DNA of 64,000 nt from Anoplopoma fimbria (GCF_027596085.1 NC_072458.1:20341851-20405850); one strand, 5' to 3'; positions 35,701 to 48,232 are shown, counted from the stretch's first letter. The notes: generated from the sequence alone by a model not told the origin. Program-made: numbers and translations.

Positions 35701-36092
35701 TCCAAACATAAAATATTAAAGAGTAAACTGCTGTCGTGCTCATTCACACTTTCTTACATTTGAGTTTTTTTGATAATGAATCTTGTCGTAGCTGTTTTTT
35801 GCGTATTTTTTTTAAATTTGTAGACAGAAACGAAACATGTTTTGTATGCACAACAGAGTCTGGCAAGTTTTTCGGTGGAGTAGATTCATTGCCAGTTGTG
35901 AAAGTGAATCAAAAATCTTATGCAGTGTGAATTTCTATTGTACGCTGGCCGTTCTTCACACGCCATTTCCCTCTGCGAGCGCCCATGAGATGATGGGAAG
36001 CTCACCACCCCAATCAAAGAGGCCTTTCACTGAGAAGCAAGTCATCACATCATGCTGGAAGCAGTGTGTACCCCACTATGGGAGCACTCACA

Positions 36093-36096
<4 letters not shown>

Positions 36097-36138
<42 letters not shown>
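36097..36138. repeat. TG microsatellite
   Basis: About 20 TG units after CATGTGCG. Confidence 0.96.
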
Positions 36139-36140
<2 letters not shown>

Positions 36141-36514
36141 TGGCCCTCCAGATACACAGGGTCAGACACAGTTTACAGACGGGCCGACTCCAGCCCAAAA
36201 GAAAACACACACGCCATGGGACACAAGCCGGCCCGAGAGTGTTTAAGCTCAATTTGAGCAAAGGGGAGTAACGGGGGGGAGGCTAAAGTTCATCTAAAAT
36301 TGCCTCACCCCTGGGGAAGCACCCGTCAGCTTGCCCCGGGGACAAACACGAGCACAGGTCAAAGCAAACCAAGCAGAGCGTCCTCGCCTCTCCGGTCTTT
36401 GACGCCGATAAATTCCAAAGGCATCGACTCTTGCCCTTTTTTTTTTGCGAAAACAAAGTATCATCTGTTCCACCTCTGACCCCTCTTCCACCTGATGTCA
36501 CCGTTGATGTCACT

Positions 36515-36528
36515 CCCCCCCCCCCCCC
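36515..36528. repeat. Poly(C) run
   Basis: Fourteen C after a direct pair of GATGTCAC words at 36494 and 36506. The opposite strand is a G14 run. Confidence 0.88.
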
Positions 36529-38279
36529 TTCTTGTTCGCTCCTATTATTTAATCTCTCCTGTCGTCGTCTCGCCCTGGAAAGAGAAGTGATGGAGGAAAG
36601 AAGTGAGGAGGAGGAGGAGGTTGGAGGCGCAGACCTCTCCCACAAGGCTTACCTCATCCTTCTTTCCGTTCCCATCCCTCCCACCTCTTTCTCTCCGTCT
36701 TTCTTTATTTAAACTGCACTTTTTTTTCCCTTTTGCTATCCATTGCTATTTTTTCTCTGTTGCAGCAGAACTCTTGGCTTCACAGTTGATAGCATCGACG
36801 TAGTGGTGCACAAAAAAAAGAATGATCTCTGACCTTCTTCATCAGGATCGTGATCATCCTTAACGTCTGGTCACACCAGCATTTAAAGTGAAATCAATTC
36901 CTTTCAATGGAATCACCGCAACTAGTGGATTCAGTCACGGGCCAAAGTAAATCTGATTTAAACTTTGGTGAACTTTGCCCGAAAAAACTTGTGACATTAA
37001 CCAGTAGAAGGCAGAGAGCCGGAGAGTCCAATTTGAAAGAAACTATCTCAATATATGCAATTGTGTTACCATATCCAATTTTTGACAGAGTTAAGGTTTA
37101 TATACAGTCATGAGACAAGAGTTGAACTGTGTGAACTTTGTATCCCTTTTAGTGACCGAGCAAATGAGCTTGCAGTTGGCAAATTTATTAGCTAATTTGT
37201 TAGCTTCCTAACGGCTTGAAGTTAAGGAAAGCAAATGTGATTTACATGCTAGCCCAACACATTCTCATCCCAACACATACTGATTCTTTCTAACGCACTT
37301 AGTTAATATACTTATAGTATCTAAAGTTTTTCCTAAACCCTACTGAGTAAAATATAAACAGCGTAACACAACTTCATCACTTTGATGTTTGAGGCCCGTA
37401 ATTGTGTTCAAGCCTCCTGGTTGAGAACGCAGAGTGTGACCCATCCACTGTTTTTATACAATGTCATGTCACTCAGGTAGCATATCTTATAATGACACTC
37501 ATGGGTTTACATTGTTGTTTCTCAAAAGCCCGGTGCGTCTCGTACTGACTCTAAAGGATGCCTTGTACGTGGGTCTCAGTCACAGAGGGGCGTTACAAAG
37601 CCTTGTTATTTTAGGCCCCGGGTATGAGACAAGCCTGCTAGCAGTTAGCTTGCCAACCACAGCCCTAGTTGTGGTCACTGCACCAAGTTTCTAAAAGCAA
37701 ATATTTAGCTAGTTTTGTAAAAAAGAAACTCTAACACAATTAAGAATAAATCAACACTGTCATTTATAGTCGCTTTGGACTTGCTGACTTAATTCTTATG
37801 TAAATGACTAAACTTTTGCACCCTAAGAAGTGGTTCATGTGAGTCCAGGTGGGTTTTACCATGCACTACATTCCTAGTTGACACTAACAACAGTGATAGT
37901 AAGAGAACTGCTTGGTTAAGTTTGGCTGCTGTTTGCACCTCTCTGAGGAGCTTCATTATCAGTGTTCAAAGAAAATGTCAACTACAAACAAAAAGAACAT
38001 CATTAGTCTCTTTTTCTTTCTGTGGAGGATAAAAAAGACACACATAATCATTAGTGTGTTTCTCTATCGCTCTCCTTCACCATGCCTGCAAGACAGCTAC
38101 TCTAGCCGCTGTTGTAAAAAAGGTATGTTGGACATCTCTCCCCGAGTCTCCTTTACGCTCACAAACACACTCGCTAACTGATTAAAACCATCACAAACTA
38201 CTCACATTTGCATAGATAGCAAAAGCAAGTAATATGAAAGGAAAAGTTATTGCTGCTATAGCTTTCACCCTGACAAAAC
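36529..38279. other. Non-coding stretch, no gene seen
   Basis: Pyrimidine-rich to about 36730, then AT-rich. Near 37257-37300 a CACATTCTCATCCCAACACA word resembles the start of the dispersed repeat at 3186 and 46145, a possible small fragment. Confidence 0.4.
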
Positions 38280-38770
38280 ACAGAACGCTATATATGCTAA
38301 TTAGCCATTTAATATGAATGTCTAATTAATGGTATGCAAATGAGACACTGCCATTATTGGACCTGTTTGATATGGCGATGGACGCGGTATTGAAAATCCT
38401 TGGGAAAACAGACTTCCGATGCTGCCGCTCAGCCTACGCAGGAAATCAATTTGGTTAATTGTCAAATATGCAAACATGTAAATTGAAGTCATGCATTGCC
38501 GTGGCCGAGGCACCTAGCCATTGTCCCTGGAGCATGAATGCGAGCACGGGGAGCTGGAACCACACATAGCCACGAGCGCAAACACACAAGCACACACACT
38601 CCTCTTATCTCATCAGCCCTTTAATGTCGTTGGTATTCAGTGCTCTGTCCTCTGACACAATGCATGGCACTAATTACCAATTCCCATGATAAGAGCATTG
38701 CCCATAGAATACATGATGGAAGATGAAGGGTGTGCCTGCTAGGGCCGCAGCTATTGAACATTCTGACTAC
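38280..38770. promoter_or_regulatory. Candidate conserved noncoding element cluster M
   Basis: Two parts around a CA-rich word at 38580-38600. Part one has GCTAATTAGCCATTTAATATG and TAATTAATGGTATGCAAATG (homeodomain plus octamer-like ATGCAAAT at about 38333-38342). Part two has GGCACTAATTACCAATTCCC. No repeat, no open frame. Confidence 0.42.
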
Positions 38771-39163
38771 ACACCACTTTGAAAATTGCCTTTCAATCAA
38801 CATAGTGAGGACTGTTTAATTCTGCCGCGGTTAGGAACCTGCTCTGTCTCCCCGCAATGGCCCTCTAAAACAGCTGCCATCCAGCCTCCACAGGCAGCTA
38901 ATGGCAGAGGACAAATACCTGACAGTCTTTCATATAAAGTGCGAGGGGCAAAACGTTCTCATTCACCCTGCGCAGGGGATCTGGTTGCGCTCTGAACTGT
39001 ATCACCTTGCAGGACAACCATGAAGCATTCATCAACAAGCCCCCCAAAAAAACAGAAAGTCACCGCAACGTCGGCATTCTACTCCACTCACTGTGACCAA
39101 GATGAAGATAAAGTGCAGGAAGAGTCGACATCACACAAAAGATTTGTTTTCTTTCCTCCTTCC

Positions 39164-39186
39164 TTTTTTTTTTTTTTTTTTTTTTT
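39164..39186. repeat. Poly(T) run
   Basis: About 23 T after a CCTTCC pyrimidine patch. Confidence 0.9.
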
Positions 39187-39189
39187 GCA

Positions 39190-39400
39190 CTGAAAGTTAA
39201 TTGAATTTGTATGTTAATGAGGGCTGTGCATAGCTAACGAGCTCAGTGTGCGACCCATTAACACGTTGAATGATTGTTATGCCCCGGGCAAGAATCACCT
39301 ATAGGAGCTCCAAACACGGAGACAAAGAGCCAATCTGAATTCATTATGGGTTCATTTACATGTTCATCTACAGTACATACATGCAACACTGATATTCGTT
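39190..39400. promoter_or_regulatory. Candidate conserved noncoding element N
   Basis: AAAGTTAATTGAATTTG, GTATGTTAATGAGG and GAATGATTGTTATGCC occur within 100 bp, a homeodomain/SOX-like group in repeat-free sequence. Confidence 0.35.
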
Positions 39401-40184
39401 GCTCAGTTCAATTGTTGAGACCTGGCTTAAATTATCTTTGTGGGCTGAGAGGGTCAGAGGGAAAAGAAAAGAAGCAAAATATTAAAAAAAGGAAACAAAG
39501 GATGAATGTACTCTGAGGAAAGAGGTATAACAGAGTGGTCATTCAGAAATCCACAGAAGCATTTGCTCTGTACTCATTGAGTGTTTTAGCTCAATGACGA
39601 CAAGTTCTCACCTTGATGGAGATGAGGAACTGGTGTGATTCAGTCGCCCCCTCCTCTCATCACCATGACAATGTGCGAAGCACAGTGAGATCTCTCACAT
39701 ATCATTACAATGAAAGCAACACTTCTTTAAATAGCCACTCTCTGCAAGTATGGAGAAAAACAAACGCATCACAGACACTTATTACCACCACTACCCTCAA
39801 ACATACCAGTTCGTCTCGTGAGAGCAGTGTTGTTCTGTTATCTAACATATCATCACTGAGTGTAAAAAAAAACTAAAAACTAAAAACTAGCAGGCCTGTC
39901 TTTACAGGAGCAAAGTCAGACTTAGATGTGGGCATATTTGATATTGAACAAGATGCATTGGGTGAGATATTCAGGTCCAGCCATGCGATACTTTCTGAAG
40001 TTGTGATACGACAAGACAATAATCATCAAACAATAGCAGCAACGAAGTGTGCACATGCCTCCGTGCAACTCTCACCACCAAAAAGACAAAAGCTTCACGA
40101 GGTTGTCCACGGTTCCGAAATCCATTATCCGAAGTTATGTGCCTTTATGTTCTAGGCCACACCCCCTTTTTGGAATCTTGAGTT
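39401..40184. other. Non-coding stretch, no gene seen
   Basis: A-rich patch at 39467-39490, otherwise unique-looking. Confidence 0.45.
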
Positions 40185-40265
40185 CAGTGTTTCTCAAGGA
40201 AAACTTCGATGTGCAGACTGGAGGAGCTGGGGATAGAACCGCCGCTCTACCCCCCGAGCCAAAGC
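40185..40265 (-). mobile_element. Degenerate tRNA-derived SINE head
   Basis: On the minus strand GGCTCGGGGGGTAGAGCGG followed by GGTTCTATCCCCAGCTCC corresponds to the head of a fish SINE with box A and box B, with the usual spacer between them missing. The flank CTCAAGGAAAACTTCGATG and TGCAGACTGGAGGAGC also fits that family. Body and tail are not recognised. Confidence 0.55.
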
Positions 40266-40276
40266 CACCAACAGCC

Positions 40277-40400
40277 ACTATTCTCTTGACTTTCATCTAG
40301 CCCAATATGTTATGACCATATACCTGCAGAGCTAATGACATCACCCATCAACCTCAACTGTACATTGTATTTTAATGCTAATTTGCAAATTCAAAAAAGA
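40277..40400 (+). mobile_element. Percomorph-type dispersed repeat fragment
   Basis: CTTGACTTTCATCTAGC, then TATGACCATATACCTGCAGA, CTAATGACATCACCCATC and TAATGCTAATTTGC follow the order of the repeat at 32650-33110 with a deletion of the ATCAGGTC part. No terminal duplication seen. Confidence 0.6.
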
Positions 40401-40699
40401 AAGACTAAATGTTTTGTTGGAGAAATAAAAAGGTCACTTCACTGTAGAAAATAAACACAAATTTTTCCATCAGCCTTTTCCTTGATCCACCATCTGCCAT
40501 TGTGACAAACACTGACTGCTATATTCCTGTTTGACGTCAGAGCACAAGCACTTAAAGTCTAGTGGATACGTTTGTAAATGAATGTGTATTTGGTGAAGGA
40601 AATTAAGTTTATTTAAATATAATAAACACATGCATGCTTCTCATTTTTTTTATATCTGAAAAATGCAGTGTATTCACGTGGAGGCTGTGTAGGCTATAC

Positions 40700-41110
40700 A
40701 CAGAAACATCATCTCTCACTCTCTATTCACTCTGCCCTCATTCACTCTCTGGAGTGATGACATGATTGGGATTTGACTCCTGCTATTGGACTGTTGCGTA
40801 AGGCCACTGCAGCCGTCGGATTGCAAAGTGAATCGGAGCCTCTTCATATAGTAGCTGCTGTACAGCAGATAATAAAGCTTTCTCTCTGAATAGGTCTAGA
40901 CATCTTTGTTCCCCTGGGGTCTTATTCATGTCGCGGAGACATAGATGGGCTAATCACCACCTGCTTTCATAATGCACACACTCAGGACACATCAAAAGAA
41001 AAAAGGAGTACATGGAAAGTTCAGATCAACCTGAATGTATCATTCATTCCTCTCTCGCACACACACTCTCCTCCCTCGCTGCCTCAGCTGTTATATAAAT
41101 TTACTGTGCA
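40700..41110. other. Repeat-poor segment, no gene seen
   Basis: Possible regulatory DNA with few repeats; includes GTTATATAAATTTACTG near 41089, TATA-like, without a supported transcription unit. Confidence 0.25.
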
Positions 41111-41299
41111 TCCACCGGCTCCGCCTGCCTCCCTCCCAGCTCTCCGTATTTTTTCCAGCTTAATGGCTGAGTGTGTATGTATTGACACAACCCCTCAAAG
41201 CCACAGCAGTGCGAGGGCAGCGCAGTCCAGCTGGGGGTCAGCTTAATGATAAGGTTAATGAGGGTGGCCGAGACTCAGGCATGCCTCCGTGAGCTATTA

Positions 41300-41911
41300 C
41301 AGGAAGGAGAGAAGAGGGGAGGAAATGAGAAGAGAGGAGAGGAGAGGAGAGGAAATGAGAGGGGAGGAATGAAGACGAATGGAACAGAAATTAGAGAGAG
41401 AGAGAGAGAGAAGAGGATTGGGGAAGCGATAGAAACGAAAGAAGAGGGCAGAGAAGGACAGGGAAAGGAGGGAAAGAAGAAGAAAGAGATGGAGAGGGGA
41501 TGAGAGGGGAAGGAGTAAAACAGGAATAGAAGGAGGTGACAGGGAAGTAAGGAAATTACAAAGGACAACAGGGCGAGGAAAGGATAGGGATGAAGACGAG
41601 ACAACGGGGAAGAAGTAAAGGAAATGAATAGAAAGAAGGGACTGAGAAGTTGAGGAAAAAGAAAGAAGAGGACAGGGAAGGATAAAAGAGAAAGGAAAGG
41701 AGAGGAAAGGCCATGGGAGGGGGAGAGAAAAGAAAAGGTAACGAGACAAGAGGACAAGTAATTGTGGAGAAGGACGCAGGATGTCGGGAAGGAGTAAAAG
41801 AGAAAGTAGAGATGTGAGAAAAGAGGAAGGCAAGGAAAGGACATGAATACAAAGGAGAGAAAATAAAAACAATTGAAAATGAAGTAAGGGAAAGAAGTGG
41901 ACACACAAAGG
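41300..41911 (+). repeat. 0.6 kb polypurine tract
   Basis: Nearly all bases are A or G on the plus strand, with GAGGAGAGGAGAGG units at 41330-41352, a pure (AG)n at 41393-41411 and scattered AAGGA/GGGAA words. The minus strand is therefore pyrimidine-rich and stays open for over 200 codons in two frames (Ser, Phe, Leu, Pro only), an artefact. Such tracts can form triplex (H-DNA). Confidence 0.93.
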
Positions 41912-42111
41912 CTTAATCATTCACCATCAATGAATACCCCCACCATGCATGACTTCCTGCTCTCTGCTTGTGGTTCGTTTTACGGGATGGACAACGGAGG
42001 GAAGTTAATGAGCATGTGTCACTTAATCATCAGCACAGTTTCTGGTTAAAAAAAAAAAAGCGGTCATGCTTCCAGCAAAATACTGGCAGTCACAGACTAA
42101 AGCTGACCAAC

Positions 42112-42112
<1 letters not shown>

Positions 42113-42172
<60 letters not shown>
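42113..42172. repeat. CA microsatellite
   Basis: About 29 CA units; an A12 run lies upstream at 42048-42059. Confidence 0.97.
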
Positions 42173-42175
<3 letters not shown>

Positions 42176-42573
42176 TCCGTTCAGTGCACATACACCTCTC
42201 CTTACAGAGCACATGCCCAGACAGCCCTATGGGTGTAAATCCTCAACTGACAGACATACTGTAGGTGTCCGGGCCAAGATTAGCCCGTTTCCTCCTTTAG
42301 TCTGGATAAAAAAAATTCCTGAATCAGCTTTATAATACTGCTGATTCTCTCTAATCTCTAATGGCCTAATCTGCACTAAACTCTCATTGTGTGCATGTGT
42401 GTACGAGTCTAACCGGCTCTCTTTTGAGATTAACCCCCAAGGTTTCAGTGAGGAGTGAGGAGTTGTGGGTGTGTGCTTGAACTTCAAGCAAAATCTCAAA
42501 ACAGCTTATGTTAAGGATCAAACCAATGGAAAGAATTCAGGGATTTTCTGTTTTTCATGTATTCATTTCCGTT

Positions 42574-42690
42574 TACATTTCAGTATTTAGCTGATGCTCT
42601 CATCCGGGGTTACGTAAAATGTGCAAAGCTGTAGAATAAGCTCTTCAGAGAGAGTTACAAGCAAAACAAAAAGTTCAGCATGTGAGTGCC
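42574..42690 (+). mobile_element. Diverged copy of CATTTAGCAGATGC-type repeat
   Basis: TACATTTCAGTATTTAGCTG, ATGCTCTCATCCGGGG, TTACGTAAA is an eroded match to 32380-32430 in the same orientation. The following part GAGAGAGTTACAAGC is less clear. Confidence 0.55.
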
Positions 42691-45019
42691 CTTTTAATAT
42701 TCCACAATTGAAAAAAAAAAAAAGAAAGAAAGAAAATCTGATTTAATGTGGAACAAGACCAAATCAAAAATAAAAGGACTTATCTTACATTAGATTTCCG
42801 CAAAATTATAGATGCAAAGACATCAGCATATAATCCAATAGTACACCCAACAAAAACTAAGTAAACAATAACATTAAAACGCTAATTTAGCCAAAAAACA
42901 AGATGGCAATGGCCCAATTGCGGAACTCAAAGTTTCAAAATCCAAGTCCACAAACCAATGGGTGCCTCACTTATTATCACTTATTATTATTATTATACCA
43001 CTTATTATATACAGTCTATGGTTGTAGTCAGATACTAATGTTTTATAATGGAATTTGGAGAATAACAGGCCGCTTTTACCAGAGAAGTCATTAACAGCTG
43101 AGATACTGTACATCCCTAATCACAGACTGGAAAAAAAAAGTTATTTCACAATATCCAATTTATTCTAATAAATGGTTCAACTCAGTGTCTGACAGTGAAG
43201 ATGAGTCAAGCTTGTCTATGACCCAGAGTAACAGACACTAAGCAACACTAACCTCATTAACTACACACACAGGCATGACTCAAAATGCTTTTGCTCTTAT
43301 CCCAGGGCGAAAATCAGTGACTCTAAATTATAATTTTCAAATATCTATCTATTTTACTATCTTTTAAAAAGGCGTGGTAGTGAACTGTCAGTGCATCCGT
43401 CAGATAGAAATGAGTCCTCCTTTATCGGTAAGGTTACACCACTGATAAGGGTTAATTCTTTCCCAGAGGGTACCAAACACTGATAAACACAAGTATGATA
43501 ACGTTCCTGACAAATTGAATTATGTGGTGGGTAAGACAGTGAATCATTCCTACAATGTTTGTCTTTTCACTTCACTCGCTTTTTTCGTCCATCTGTCATA
43601 TGATATCCGAAACTTGGACTATGATGCATTTCACAAAAATAATCAAGCTTTTTCTTCTACATGCTAATTGGCCCAAAAGGACCCTATACCATTACAGGTC
43701 AAATGAAGGTGACATGTTGACTGCTGATTGGCCCAGAGGGGGATTGTATCACATATGGAGGATGACATGTTTGCTGTTGCCACAGTTATGTATATGTGAC
43801 TCATGTTCCTCAAGGAATTTGCAGCTTATTTGGGTGTAAAGGCTGAAAGCATGAAATCGGGATCACATAGTTGGAGGAACTAGCTCCAGGATATTCACGA
43901 GCCTCGAGTACTCACACACACAAGTCTTTAGACAGACACGTTGAACTGTCCTTGCCCTTGGTACATCATATCAGTGTTGACATATGAGAGTGATTCTTAA
44001 CACGTCTTTCAGATTAGAACTCAAGCTAAAGGAGACATGAACATTATGTGAAACTATTTTGGAAATTATTATCTTTACTAACAAAAAAACTGAAATTTGA
44101 ACTCTCCTCGCATTTTTGGAAAAGGGAGTTTAACAATAATACATGTATTGTGCATATTTTCTTTAATGTCTATAATTCTAAAATCAGAATCTTAGCCTCT
44201 GAGGGCGTTTCCTATGGCAGCTGTGGTCACTGATAGACGCGGTACACCATGGCCTGTGGAAGGTCACACTGTGTGGTCTACAAATGTTGACAACAGCAAT
44301 GTTTTTCCTTTTTCCCCCCTCATGTCTGTCCATTTACAGCAAGCATTCCACCAATTGTACTGTTAAGTTTGTATACCACTCAAAAAGTGGAAACTAGCTA
44401 GCTAGGCTAACTAGCTTTCACTTGCTATCAAAACTACCAGCGGCAGATTGGCCTGTAACCACATTGCATCGTAAGTTATCCCCCAATTCAAATCACGACA
44501 TGGAGCAGCCAAACATTCATACTTCAGTAGTTATTTTAACCAAAAACAAAGATCTATTACCAAACACAACTAATTTGTTTTTTTGCTTAAACCTAACTGA
44601 TCTGTTTCTGTGAAGACGTGAGTTTATTTTGAAAAGACTGTATGCATTAAACGAGCAGAAATTGAGATGTGTTGCAAACTTTCGTAGGAAAATGCACAAA
44701 AAAATAAGGAGTAACTTTTCATGTCATAGAAACCATTGCTGAGTGCTGCAAGTACTGCTTAAATAAGATGGAACCAAGCAACAGCAGTTACAGAAGTTAA
44801 CTAACTAACTAAAATATTTAATGATTGTTAATATCAAGTTACAGCAAGCTTGCCAGTCAGTACTAAAAGTTCACACTCGAAGTGTAGGCGGCGCTGTCAT
44901 TACTAATTAATGAATACCGTATTACTAAATATGTGCAAAGTCAACTAAAACAGAAAGGATGTATTGATTTCCTAGCAGAAATTGTTATATACTTCATTGT
45001 TATTTCAGTTTAAAAGTGG
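42691..45019. other. Non-coding stretch, no gene seen
   Basis: A-rich patches at about 42710-42735 and 43129-43138. A pair of related words, TAATTGGCCCAAAAGGACC and TGATTGGCCCAGAGGGGG, lies about 60 bp apart near 43665-43745. No gene or known family is recognised. Confidence 0.45.
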
Positions 45020-45225
45020 TATTTGATGCCACTGCAATAGGCCTTGTGATCAGCTGCCGTTTCAAATTCCAGACCAGCTGGGAAGATCTTGTCAGGAAGG
45101 GGAAGTTAATAAGGAACCAGACACTTGTAAGTGTGTCCCTGAGCAAGGCACTTCACCCCCAATTTCCGTTTAGGAGCTGCTCAATGGCCAGAAATGAGCA
45201 CCAGGAAGTTGCCAGCTGTGAATGT
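45020..45225 (+). mobile_element. Degenerate SINE-like repeat
   Basis: CGTTTCAAATTCCAG resembles a decayed box B, followed after about 70 bp by TGTCCCTGAGCAAGGCACTT and CACCCC, a phrase very common in fish SINE bodies, and by CTCAATGGCCAG. Box A is not convincing and no flanking duplication is seen. Confidence 0.5.
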
Positions 45226-46144
45226 GCCGGAAAATGACATTGCCTAAAAAAAGAACATGCAAGCGTGCCTAAGTAAGTTTGAAAAAACTTTGATCGGACC
45301 ATTTGCCATGTTACCAAATGTGTGCACAAGCCTGACTGACCAGCCTTAATGCCCAGGCGCTCTGGATTACACACACCAGTAGTCTGCTGGCTCTACAGCT
45401 CCAGTCAGGGCCTATTGAGAGGACATAATTGAGTGTGAGTACATGGAACCCGTATACAGTGACACTTCATATGAGCAAACACAAAGCCTGATCAAACATG
45501 TGAACACGGCCATACAGAATGCTGAATGGCTTTCTATCTGTGATCTTCCGTGTGTGGTGAAGCTCCGTGTACCATGATGCTTTGTGCTCTGTACGCGTTA
45601 ATGGGATTTGCTGATCAAATATGCTCTGATCGTTGGCAGGAATACGAGGTTGACATGAAGTCGATTGACCCTCATTCATCACAGCGTACGCTGGCATCTA
45701 CATCTGCAGGGAGGGAATTCATATCTTTCTAACTTTATCTAGTGAGGGTAGCTATCCTTTGCTGCGGTAATAGTACAGGTTTTTTTTTTTTCGTAGGGCT
45801 GCTCAGGAAAACTAGATCCTCTTCCACTGTCTTCAGCACCTTTTATTTCATTAAAATTTATTTCACCACACGTTTTGTGTATGAACATAAACTATAACGA
45901 TACTGCAGCTATTGTGCATATTTTTCAAGAAAGGATAAAGTTTTTCAATTCCTGCCGGTGTTGCTAGGAGATGCGCCGCTAATGAGTGGAGCCATGTAGT
46001 GGCCTACAAATACTGATATGAGATGTGTGTTTCCTGGGGATAGCGTCAAGCTAGCATCTCTTTCATGGGTTCAGATGTGGTGATAGCAAACGCCCCGATG
46101 CCAACATAACCCAGGGATCAGAATCGTGGCACAGCGTAACAAAC
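45226..46144. other. Non-coding stretch, no gene seen
   Basis: T13 run near 45780. No repeat family or exon is recognised. Confidence 0.45.
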
Positions 46145-46215
46145 ACGTCCTCATTCCAACTCGTCACATAGGGATGTTTTGTCAGACCCCTTTGAGTTAC
46201 TTGGGTAGCCTAGCA
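46145..46215 (+). repeat. Dispersed teleost-type repeat, third copy
   Basis: CCTCATTCCAACTCGTCACA, then GTCAGACCCCTTTGAG matches 3186-3270 in order and orientation, about 70% identical by eye. Sequence onward to about 46450 (GTTAGGGTAAGAATAAC) may continue the element. Confidence 0.5.
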
Positions 46216-47400
46216 CATCCTTCCAATAAAATCCACCCCTCTTAGAGGCTTAATTATGAATCTTGCTATGGCAATGGCATGACCCACCCAACACTGCCTC
46301 TGATTAGCTAGTAATTTGTTGGTTGTATTGGTTAGATCTAGGCATGAGGAGTAAAATTGGTTAGGGTAAGAATAACAGGGTGAGCCATTTCAGTAAAAGG
46401 GGTTAAACTTTCACCATGTTAAGATTTGTTACATCATCCTGGAAAACAGTTATACTGGAAGTGATCACGGCAGAAGAATATATATAAACATGATTTTCTT
46501 CTTTTCAGTAATGTGAAATTTGAGCAAATAAACACAAAAGCCAAGATATTTTTTAGCAAATTTGTGATTTAATTTTAGTTCCCCTGGGAGGGTCTCTATG
46601 TAGCCGCTCATGTTGAGGACATCATTTGCATTTTCCCTGCAGTTTTGAGCTTTACAATCAGTGACATTTTGATAAAAAAAAAATCTGCTTTTATAAACAA
46701 TAAACGTCCCCCGTAAGGGTTCATGTGGCACAGCACCATGAGAAATAGGAAAAGAAGGTCAGGGTTAAATAAAAATAAAGGATTACATTTAAACATCCTT
46801 CCTGGTTTGGAACCTCTGGGAGTAGCAGAGTGTTTGTCTGCTAGTGTCAGTGACAGGATATGACAACACAAACCTGTCCTGTGAAACTGATCCTGCCTCA
46901 TCACACTGTTGCTGAGCAGTGATAGCCAGATGAGTGAGCTGGATAAATATTTATGGCTGCGTGTGACTGGGCCTATCCTGCTCACTGCTCAGCAGCCATC
47001 GACTGACGGGGCTGTGAGAGTCTAATGTGGGAGGAAATGGAAGTAGAAATAATACGTGTTCCCAGTCAAAAAAAGAAGACCGTATAAGGAAACCAATCCA
47101 GATTAATTACATCCCCTGGGATAATTTCACGCCAGCCTTGATCTGATATCTGAGTCAACTTTAGCTGTTAAATAGTCTGAGAGGAGGCAATTCAGTTTGA
47201 CCCGGGCATCCAGAGGACTTGGAGTGGATTCAAAAACCTTCAGAGGGTAAAAGACAGAAACAAAACAACACAGCAACAGCCTAAATACAGGGAGGGAGAT
47301 AGATGAGGGGAGGCGCAGAGAGAGAAGGAGGTGATGAATGGTGTTGTTTTTCTCTGCAAGGAGGATAACTGTATCCTCCGCTGGGAACAGAGCGTCTGTG
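46216..47400. other. Non-coding stretch, no gene seen
   Basis: No supported gene. Frames on the minus strand reach 125 codons near 46608-46985 but show no domain. Confidence 0.45.
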
Positions 47401-47426
47401 AGCACCAGTCATGTGTCTCGGAGACA

Positions 47427-47544
47427 GCCAATGGAAATACGGGGATTTGGTTCATACGCAAGTTTACTGGGTCAGAGTCAGAGCAGCGGAGGAGGCAACA
47501 GCCAATCGGAATGCGTAGCAGCGTCTGGAGGATTAGCCAATGAG
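47427..47544 (+). promoter_or_regulatory. Triple CCAAT-box cluster
   Basis: GCCAATGG at 47427, GCCAATCGG at 47501 and GCCAATGAG at 47536, all in the same orientation within 118 bp. Each fits the NF-Y site RRCCAATSR. Spacings are 74 and 35 bp. No TATA box is seen; it could be a promoter, an enhancer or part of a repeat. Confidence 0.4.
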
Positions 47545-47661
47545 GTTGGAGTCTGGTGTCTAGTACCAGTTGATGTCTGACAGTTAGACAGACTGTATCT
47601 AATTACCACAGCCGAGGCACAGCATGGGTCTGTGTGCATGCATGTGTGTGTGTATGTATGG

Positions 47662-47667
47662 GCGCGC

Positions 47668-47726
<59 letters not shown>
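47662..47726. repeat. (GC)4(TG)n microsatellite
   Basis: GCGCGCGC followed directly by about 28 TG units. A strictly alternating purine-pyrimidine tract with high Z-DNA potential. Confidence 0.96.
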
Positions 47727-47732
<6 letters not shown>

Positions 47733-47879
47733 TGGGTGTAACCAAGGAGAGAGGGAGTGAAAATTAGAATTAGAAAGGAAGGTGGTTTGGAGGTTTTGGC
47801 AAAAGTTGAAAACAAGGCATCAGATCTGGAGGGCTGCCACGTGAAAATGAAATTGTGCCAAAAGGCAGTGCGGATATAA

Positions 47880-47990
47880 ATATACAAGCCCTGAATTCAG
47901 AATTAACTTATTAAATTAGCCACATTAGGCAGTGATACATCCCCATTGCTCTGCATGCCTATTATCAAATAAACTCATTTCTGGTACAGT
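47880..47990. promoter_or_regulatory. Candidate conserved noncoding element O
   Basis: ATTCAGAATTAACTTATTAA, ATTAGCCACATTAGGC and CCTATTATCAAATAAAC in repeat-free AT-rich sequence between microsatellites. Weak. Confidence 0.25.
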
Positions 47991-48232
47991 TATGTGAACA
48001 AAGGAAACATGTGTAATGGCTGGATGTGTGTGTTAGAGTGTGTGGATTTCTGTATATATATCTGCATTTCCTGTATGAATGAATAGGCCCCGAAAAGAGA
48101 GGACAGTTTCCCACACTGTAATGATCTAATCATTGTCTCTAACACAATGTCCTTCTCACTACAGACAGCGACAACCCCATCCAGCCACTCTATCAATGAC
48201 TGGACAAGACAGAGACTGCCAGGTGTTAATGG

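Noticed and set aside
41275..41920. Two minus-strand frames of over 200 codons
   Set aside because: A pyrimidine-only strand cannot form stop codons easily. The peptides consist almost only of Ser, Phe, Leu and Pro.
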